Assembly (NCBI GenBank): GCA_015066705.1 | Contig: SVNV01000004.1 | Span: forward strand, 36,088-100,087 | Reading direction: 5' to 3' | Length of the DNA stretch: 64,000 bases | From: Ruminococcus sp. | GTDB taxonomy: Bacteria > Bacillota > Clostridia > Oscillospirales > Ruminococcaceae | In this document: positions 58,819 through 64,000 of the stretch, in pieces | How positions within the stretch are numbered: the stretch's first letter is position 1 | Layout: the number at the start of each line of letters is the position of its first letter | Position numbers and translations under genes: made by a program | Notes under the pieces: generated by a model | What the model was told of the DNA's origin: nothing | Database searches by the model: none | Seen by the model: the letters and a program-made list of their open reading frames with translations, nothing else

Positions 58819-60548
58819 CAGAGCTCACTTCCTTTCTGCTGTGATAAATAAACCTCTCGGTAAATCTCATTATTTTTCATGAGCTCGTCGTGAGTACCCA
58901 CGCCGTCGATTTTTCCGTCTTCAAGAACAACAATTCTGTCGCTGTCCATAACTGATGTAATTCTCTGTGCGATAATGATAGTTGTTGTATCGTCAAGCTT
59001 TTCTCTGAAAGCCTTTCTGATAGCTGCGTCAGTAGCAGTATCAACCGCACTTGTAGAGTCGTCAAGAATAACAATCTTCGGCTTTTTGAGAAGTGCTCTT
59101 GCAATACAAAGTCTCTGCTTCTGTCCGCCTGAAACATTAACGCCGCCCTGTCCCAAATCAGTTTCATACTGGTCAGGAAAGCTCATAATAAAGTCGTGAG
59201 CCTGAGCAGCCTTACAAGCCTCAACGATTTCCTCGTCGGTAGCCTCAGCATCACCCCACTTGAGGTTATCCCTGATTGTTCCTGAGAAAAGCACGTTCTT
59301 CTGTAAAACAACCGCAACCTTGTCACGGAGCTTTTCAAGCTTATAGTCCTTGACATTTCTTCCGCCGACAAGAACCTCGCCTCCGTCAACGTCATAAAGT
59401 CTTGAAATCATAGAAACAAGAGTTGTCTTAGCAGAACCTGTACCACCAATAATACCGATAGTTTCGCCTGAATTTATCTTTAAATTCACATTTTTAAGCA
59501 CAGGTTCTTCAGCAGTCTTGTTATATCCGAATGTAACATCCTTGAATTCAACTGTTCCGTCGATTACTTCAAAATCTTCTGCTTCGTCGTCCTTAATGTC
59601 GATTTCCTCGTCGAGAACCTCAACAATTCTTCCGATTGATGCTCTTGAAATAACAAACATCATAAGGAGCATTGAAACCATCATAAGTGATGAAAGAATC
59701 TGTGTTGCGTAAGTGATAAATGCAGAAAGGTTACCTATTTCAAAAGTTCTGTCGATAACCATATTCCCGCCGAACCACAAAATAGCAAGTATTGTTCCGT
59801 ACATTGTAAGCTGCATAATCGGGCCGTTAAGAATAATCAGCTTTTCAGCAAAAACCTGAGCCTTTCTTACTCCCTCAGCACTCTTTCTGAATTCTTCCTT
59901 TTCGTAGTCTTCTCTTACAAATGCCTTTACCGCACGGATTCCGATAAGATTTTCCTGAACATCGGCATTCATTCTGTCGTATTTATCAAGCATACTTCTG
60001 AATCTTGGGTGTGCCTTTGTCATAATCAGAACAAGAGCAAGTGCTAAAAACGGCACGGAAATAAGGAAAATAGTTGATAAATCAGGCTTTACCCTTACAG
60101 CCATAATAACAGCACCCACCAGCATAACAGGTGCTCTGAAAGCCATTCTTATGAGCATCATAAAAGCCATCTGAGTATTGGTAATATCATTTGTCAGACG
60201 TGTAACAAGAGATGCTGTTGAAAACTTGTCAACGTTTGCAAATGAAAAATCCTGAATTTTTGTAAAGAGTCTGCCTCTTAAATTCTTGGCAAATCCCATA
60301 CTTGCCTTTGAGCCGAAATAAGCTCCAAGGGTACCAAAAATCAAAGAAACCGCCGACATCACAGCCATAATAAGTCCCATCTTAGCTATGTATCCAACAC
60401 CTTTTCCGCCCTTGATACCGTCGTCAATAATTGTCGCCATTATTGAAGGAATAAAAATTTCCATAGCGACCTCGCCCATCATCATAATCGGCGTAAGAAT
60501 TGCATAAATTTTGTATTTTCCTATGCTTGGCAGTAATTTTCTGAACAT
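58818..60548 (-). CDS. ABC exporter half-transporter, subunit with degenerate Walker B
   Basis: 576 residues, with six membrane helices (about 15-310) and a nucleotide-binding domain. Walker A is IGIIGGTGSAKTTLVSMISR, the signature is canonical VSGGQKQRLCIARAL, but Walker B reads VILDDSTSAVD (Asp for the catalytic Glu) and the H-loop IIIAQRIT (Gln for His). It therefore contributes the catalytically weak half of the degenerate site in a heterodimer. It is first in the operon, with promoter TTGACG-17-TATAAT. Confidence 0.93.
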   Translation of the reverse strand: MFRKLLPSIGKYKIYAILTPIMMMGEVAMEIFIPSIMATIIDDGIKGGKGVGYIAKMGLIMAVMSAVSLIFGTLGAYFGSKASMGFAKNLRGRLFTKIQDFSFANVDKFSTASLVTRLTNDITNTQMAFMMLIRMAFRAPVMLVGAVIMAVRVKPDLSTIFLISVPFLALALVLIMTKAHPRFRSMLDKYDRMNADVQENLIGIRAVKAFVREDYEKEEFRKSAEGVRKAQVFAEKLIILNGPIMQLTMYGTILAILWFGGNMVIDRTFEIGNLSAFITYATQILSSLMMVSMLLMMFVISRASIGRIVEVLDEEIDIKDDEAEDFEVIDGTVEFKDVTFGYNKTAEEPVLKNVNLKINSGETIGIIGGTGSAKTTLVSMISRLYDVDGGEVLVGGRNVKDYKLEKLRDKVAVVLQKNVLFSGTIRDNLKWGDAEATDEEIVEACKAAQAHDFIMSFPDQYETDLGQGGVNVSGGQKQRLCIARALLKKPKIVILDDSTSAVDTATDAAIRKAFREKLDDTTTIIIAQRITSVMDSDRIVVLEDGKIDGVGTHDELMKNNEIYREVYLSQQKGSEL

Positions 60549-60593
60549 AGAAATACATTCCGCCTTTCTTTATTAAAAATATCTATCTTTACT

Positions 60594-60622
60594 ATTATAA
60601 ACCTTTTCAAATCCATCGTCAA
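60594..60622 (-). promoter_or_regulatory. Promoter of the ABC exporter pair
   Basis: Minus strand: TTGACG, 17-bp spacer, TATAAT. Confidence 0.82.
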
Positions 60623-60665
60623 GCACTATGCACAATTTTCAGGTGAATTTTTTGTGAAAAACCAA

Positions 60666-60704
60666 TACAAAAACGCTGTAAAGGTAAAAACCCTCACAGC
60701 GTTT
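60666..60704 (-). terminator. Terminator of the GGDEF/EAL gene
   Basis: Minus strand: AAACGCTGT..GGG / CC..ACAGCGTTT, then TTTTTG. Confidence 0.75.
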
Positions 60705-60716
60705 ATATAACATTTT

Positions 60717-62426
60717 TTATACAGCAATAACTGAATAATGCTTTTTCTGAGAAAGAATTCTTTCAAAATCCTTTTCAGGCATTGGCTTGTCAAACAAGAA
60801 GCCCTGAACCTTAAGGCAGTTGATTTTCTTTAAGAATTCAGCCTGAGCAGCAGTTTCAACACCTTCAGCAACAACTTCCATATCAAGTTCGTTAACCATA
60901 TTTACAATATTCTTAATAACGATTTCATCAGTTCTGCTCTGTTTTTCCATCCTGTTATCAATATTAGCAAGGAATGACCTGTCAAGCTTGATGATATCAG
61001 CATTCAAATCCTTGATAAGGTTAAATGATGAATAACCGGTTCCGAAGTCGTCAATAGAAGTCTTGATACCAAGCTCCTTCATATTGTTGATAAACATACA
61101 AAGTGCTTCATAGTCTTCATAACCTGACATTTCAGTAAGCTCGATTTCGATATGTCTGTTTGTAACACCATACTTTTTCATAATGGCAAGAATTTCGTTG
61201 GTAAGATTACGATTATAAAGATTGAGCTTTGAGAAGTTTACAGAAATCCTTACAGGGTCGATTCCCATATCAATCCATCTCTTAAGGGACTTACAAACAG
61301 TTTCAAAAACATAGAAATCAATACTGCTGATTTTTCCTTCACGTTCAAGTACAGGAATAAACTGAGCCGGCGGAATGATTTCTCCGTTTTTCATCCAGCG
61401 TACAAGAGCTTCGCCGCCGCACACTGAATTATCCTCAAGGTTAACCTTAGGCTGATAGAATACCATAAATTCCATATCTTCAAGAGCCTTTGGAAATACG
61501 CTTGAAATTTCCTTTTCGTCCATGATTCTCTTCATCATGTAAGGGTCAAGCTTTACAAAATCAGTTGTTCCCTGATTCTTTGCAACATCAAGAGCAACAA
61601 ACGCAGCATTGAGAATGTCATTCATCGAATCCTTTTCTCTTGCTTCATAAAAACCTGCTCTTGCAGCTACATCAAATGAAACAATACTGTTTCCCGTATT
61701 AAGAGGAACAGAAATTTTTGACAGATATTCAGTAAATGCGTCAACACGCTCGTTATTGAGAATTACTGCAAAATTATCACCACCAAGAATAGCAATCATT
61801 TCATCGGTGATAAGATAGTTCTGAACAGCGTAAGCAAACTTAATAAGAATTTCTTCGCTCTTTCTCGAACCCATTTTCTGAGTTATGTATCTGAAGTTCT
61901 TGACATTGATTGTTCCGACAGTATATCCTACCATTCTGTGGCTGTCAATAAGACTTTCACCGTAGGTATTAAATGCAGTCGTATTAGGCAGACCTGTTTT
62001 AACGTCTGTAATTGCAGCATTCTTGGTAACTTCAATAAGCCAGCTGTTTCCACAGGTAACAAAGAGCATCTCCCCGAAGAATTTAACGTCGGACCTTTCC
62101 TTAGGGCTCCAGTAATATCCTCTGTGTGAGTAGAAGGTAAAAACTGAACTTCCCGAATCAAGAAGCGGAAAACTTACAGAAACCTTACAATCTCTGTTAT
62201 ACTCTTCTTCAATACAGAAAAGCCCAATATTACCTGTTGCACTTCTGACAGACATTTCACTGTCAGGCGAGTAATTGCCCAGCTCGATTCTTGAAATCTT
62301 CAACATTGCTGCAACCGGCTTCAAATTTTCCATCAGAGCCTTATCATAATCTGCTCTGGAATTCACATTGGCAGTAAGGATTTCGAACAAATCCTTTAAT
62401 CTGTCATCAAAAAATATACTGCTCAA
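60717..62426 (-). CDS. c-di-GMP phosphodiesterase with degenerate GGDEF domain (GAF-like/GGDEF/EAL)
   Basis: 569 residues, no membrane segment, so cytosolic. The N-terminal 140 residues look GAF-like. The GGDEF domain (about 145-300) has LGGDNFAVIL at the active loop, GGDNF rather than GGDEF, so it is probably a GTP-sensing or inactive domain. The EAL domain (about 310-560) keeps GGEALVRWM, VNFSKLN, IELTEMSG, IDDFGTGYSSF, EVVAEGVET and VQGFLFDKPM, so phosphodiesterase activity is likely. It could oppose the cyclase at 14821. The start is TTG 62426 after AGGGGGA. Confidence 0.9.
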   Translation of the reverse strand: MSSIFFDDRLKDLFEILTANVNSRADYDKALMENLKPVAAMLKISRIELGNYSPDSEMSVRSATGNIGLFCIEEEYNRDCKVSVSFPLLDSGSSVFTFYSHRGYYWSPKERSDVKFFGEMLFVTCGNSWLIEVTKNAAITDVKTGLPNTTAFNTYGESLIDSHRMVGYTVGTINVKNFRYITQKMGSRKSEEILIKFAYAVQNYLITDEMIAILGGDNFAVILNNERVDAFTEYLSKISVPLNTGNSIVSFDVAARAGFYEAREKDSMNDILNAAFVALDVAKNQGTTDFVKLDPYMMKRIMDEKEISSVFPKALEDMEFMVFYQPKVNLEDNSVCGGEALVRWMKNGEIIPPAQFIPVLEREGKISSIDFYVFETVCKSLKRWIDMGIDPVRISVNFSKLNLYNRNLTNEILAIMKKYGVTNRHIEIELTEMSGYEDYEALCMFINNMKELGIKTSIDDFGTGYSSFNLIKDLNADIIKLDRSFLANIDNRMEKQSRTDEIVIKNIVNMVNELDMEVVAEGVETAAQAEFLKKINCLKVQGFLFDKPMPEKDFERILSQKKHYSVIAV

Positions 62427-62571
62427 AATACTTCCCCCTTGTGCTTCAACAACCCGACATTTTTACAATGCCCTTAACCCATTTTTTGTTGTTTTTGACT
62501 TCAAATAACCCATAAATCAGTATCACAATTTACCATTTTTTTCTGGTATTCTGTGATAGTGACGTAATCTA

Positions 62572-62600
62572 ATCTTATCACATTTTGTATATTAGGTCAA
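62572..62600 (-). promoter_or_regulatory. Promoter of the GGDEF/EAL gene
   Basis: Minus strand: TTGACC, 17-bp spacer, TAAGAT, with a long leader of about 140 nt. Confidence 0.55.
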
Positions 62601-62893
62601 GCGAAGTCAACGTTTTTTAAAAATGTTTGTCAAACATACACAAGTCCGACCGTCTGTTTTTTGCTATTTATCCGCTTATTAAAATTTGTGTTATAATTTA
62701 TACCAAAATCCAAAAAATTATAAAGAAGCACCTGATTTTAACCTACACAAATGCTCTTATTATTTGCCAAAAACCGTTAACAAAAGACTACACAATCAAT
62801 TCACAAACGGTAAAATTGCGCCTTGTGATTCTGTCCAAAAAACCACTTTTTAGTGGGTGCAAAATGGCAAATAAAAAGCGTTGTTTTTTGTGG

Positions 62894-62922
62894 TTGACAA
62901 GAGCGTGTAAAAATTGTAAAAT
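62894..62922 (+). promoter_or_regulatory. Promoter of the lipid kinase gene
   Basis: TTGACA, 17-bp spacer, TAAAAT, 32 nt before the ATG at 62955-62961 region. Confidence 0.85.
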
Positions 62923-62960
62923 AGAATAAGTTTCAACAAATAAAATGTATGGAGAAAATT

Positions 62961-63857
62961 ATGAAAAAGCTATTGTTTGTATTTAACCCCAATGCGGGAA
63001 AAAGCACAATCAAAGACAGCTTGTGCGATATAATTGATATTTTCACAAAAGGTGGATACGAGGTTACTGCATATCCTACTCAGGCAAGACTTGATGGTTA
63101 TCAGAAAATTCTTGATGACGCTTCAAAGTACGACCTTGTAGTTTCTTCAGGCGGAGACGGAACTATGAGCGAATCCATCAAGGGCATTATGAATAGTGGT
63201 GCCGGTGTTCCTATCGGATATATTCCAGCAGGAACTGTAAACGACTTTGCACACAGTATGGATATTTCAAAAAATATGGTTGACGCAGCAAACGCTGTTG
63301 TAAAAGGAGTTCCTTTTTCTTACGACGTAGGTTCCTTTAACGGTGATTATTTCTGTTACGTTGCGGCTTTCGGAGCCTTTACAGATGTTTCTTATGAAAC
63401 TCCACAGTCAACCAAGAATATTTTCGGACATTTGGCATACCTTATGGAAGCAGTTAAGCGAATCAAAGACCTCGAAGCTTTTGACATTACCGTTGAACAC
63501 GACGGCGAGGTTTATCGTGATGACTTTGTTGTAGGACTTGTTTCAAATACAATTTCAATAGGCGGGCTTTCAAATCTGGTTGCAAAGGGAGTTGTCTTTG
63601 ACGACGGACTTTTTGAAGTTACACTCATTAAAACTCCTAACTCACCACTTGAGCTCAGCAAGATTCTCAACTGTCTTATTATGAAAAACTTAGACCCTAA
63701 ATATTTTTACTCATTCAAGACCTCAAGAGTAAGATTTACCTCTGAACAGGAAATCAAATGGACTCTCGACGGAGAAAGCGGAGGAAGCTACACCGTAGCC
63801 GATATCGAAGCCCTAAGACAGGCTGTAAAAATTATCGTTGAACCGGATAAGGAATAG
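62961..63857 (+). CDS. Diacylglycerol kinase family lipid kinase (YegS/BmrU-like)
   Basis: About 298 residues. Visible are LLFVFNPNAGKSTIKDSL, the nucleotide-binding VVSSGGDGTMSESIKG and YIPAGTVNDFAHSM, with VAAFGAFTDVSYETPQ and the C-terminal EIKWTLDGESGG. This is the DAGK-catalytic family that phosphorylates diacylglycerol or related lipids, recycling DAG from wall-polymer synthesis. The specific substrate is unknown. I use ATG 62961, six bases after GGAGA. The upstream ATG 62949 would place that Shine-Dalgarno inside the gene. Confidence 0.93.
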   Translation: MKKLLFVFNPNAGKSTIKDSLCDIIDIFTKGGYEVTAYPTQARLDGYQKILDDASKYDLVVSSGGDGTMSESIKGIMNSGAGVPIGYIPAGTVNDFAHSMDISKNMVDAANAVVKGVPFSYDVGSFNGDYFCYVAAFGAFTDVSYETPQSTKNIFGHLAYLMEAVKRIKDLEAFDITVEHDGEVYRDDFVVGLVSNTISIGGLSNLVAKGVVFDDGLFEVTLIKTPNSPLELSKILNCLIMKNLDPKYFYSFKTSRVRFTSEQEIKWTLDGESGGSYTVADIEALRQAVKIIVEPDKE

Positions 63858-63866
63858 AAAAACCTT

Positions 63867-64000
63867 CCCGTTATAAAGCGAGTGGTCATAAAGAAGTATT
63901 ACACGGACTTATTGAGAAAAACCCTTTTGAAAAAGGGTTATTTCTCAAACTCTTTTCCTAAAACTTTCAATTTAAAAACCCATATAGGATATTTTATCCT
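63867..64000 (+). repeat. Long palindromic intergenic repeat, copy 3 (cut by window edge)
   Basis: It starts about 10 nt after the lipid kinase stop and matches the first half of copies 1 and 2 nearly base for base: outer arm with AAAGAAGTATTACACGGACT, the CCCTTTTGAAAAAGGG hairpin, inner arm, and the first half of a central hairpin (63974 onward, AACCCATATAGGAT). The second half lies outside the window. Confidence 0.85.

Larger units (their letters stand above)
62427..62960. other. Divergent intergenic region between the EAL gene and the lipid kinase gene
   Basis: 534 bases. Minus-strand promoter TTGACC-17-TAAGAT (62572-62600) gives the EAL gene a 5' leader of about 140 nt. That leader contains a 15-bp hairpin (62521-62558: TATCACAATTTACCA / TGGTATTCTGTGATA). 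The plus-strand promoter for the kinase is at 62894. A CCACTTTTTAGTGG hairpin lies near 62841-62854. The 100-codon frame 62627-62929 has no ribosome binding site and unlikely composition. Confidence 0.6.

Noticed and set aside
62627..62929. 100-codon plus-strand frame
   Set aside because: No Shine-Dalgarno sequence, biased Lys/Ile/Cys content, and it overlaps the lipid kinase promoter.

Overview
The window looks like a chromosomal segment of a low-GC, Gram-positive, spore-lineage Clostridium-class bacterium, most likely a Ruminococcus-type member of the Oscillospiraceae/Ruminococcaceae. The support is AT-rich DNA, strong AGGAGG-type ribosome binding sites, frequent TTG starts, spoVS beside ymdB, formate-tetrahydrofolate ligase, a heterodimeric ABC exporter, lipoproteins with Ser/Thr-rich linkers, and a membrane protein with a cohesin-like fold. 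The genus assignment is inference. Most of the window is housekeeping DNA. There is no prophage, CRISPR array or insertion sequence.

Layout. 1-3.5 kb: a truncated ABC exporter gene and a divergent family 2 glycoside hydrolase. 3.5-6.5 kb: a CBS-domain membrane protein and a transglutaminase-like lipoprotein. 6.5-10.8 kb: a tRNA/rRNA-modification operon (dus, rsmI, rimI, tsaD, esterase). 10.9-14.8 kb: a trmN6-like methyltransferase, polA and a nitroreductase. 14.8-19.5 kb: a diguanylate cyclase, then a DUF1934-argS-MetH-like operon. 19.6-20.3 kb: tRNA-Ser(CGA) with a duplicated 3' end and a 54-residue membrane protein. 20.3-27.3 kb: a zinc-ribbon/TIR-like/TPR-like protein, a pentulose kinase-araD pair and lysA-cysK. 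27.4-32.6 kb: a lipoprotein and a potABCD polyamine transporter. 32.9-39.7 kb: vanY, a DUF3810-like gene, tsaE, tsaB, rpiB, fhs and pfkA. 39.7-46.9 kb: a chemoreceptor, a polysaccharide deacetylase, malQ, an orphan phage-tail-like gene, spoVS and ymdB. 47.3-52.3 kb: HU with a Lys/Ala-rich DUF6465-like protein, rnhA, and nadB-X-nadC-Y. 53-60.5 kb: the cohesin-like membrane protein, a second transglutaminase lipoprotein, cimA and the ABC exporter pair. 60.7-64 kb: a GGDEF/EAL protein and a lipid kinase.

The genes cover t6A biosynthesis (tsaD, tsaE, tsaB), one-carbon and NAD metabolism, glycolysis and pentose handling, polyamine uptake, c-di-GMP turnover and wall remodelling. Promoters are readable almost everywhere as TTGNNN-17-TANNNT.

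The most interesting material is between genes. (1) A roughly 270-bp palindromic repeat occurs three times. Each copy lies just 3' of a gene and in that gene's sense orientation. Its arms are conserved, while its central hairpin changes sequence but stays fully base-paired and exactly 39 nt long in the two complete copies. (2) A second, degenerate family of intergenic repeats ends in small variable palindromes. (3) A 21-bp copy of the tRNA-Ser 3' end lies 183 bp downstream, bounding a structured segment like an att-site scar.
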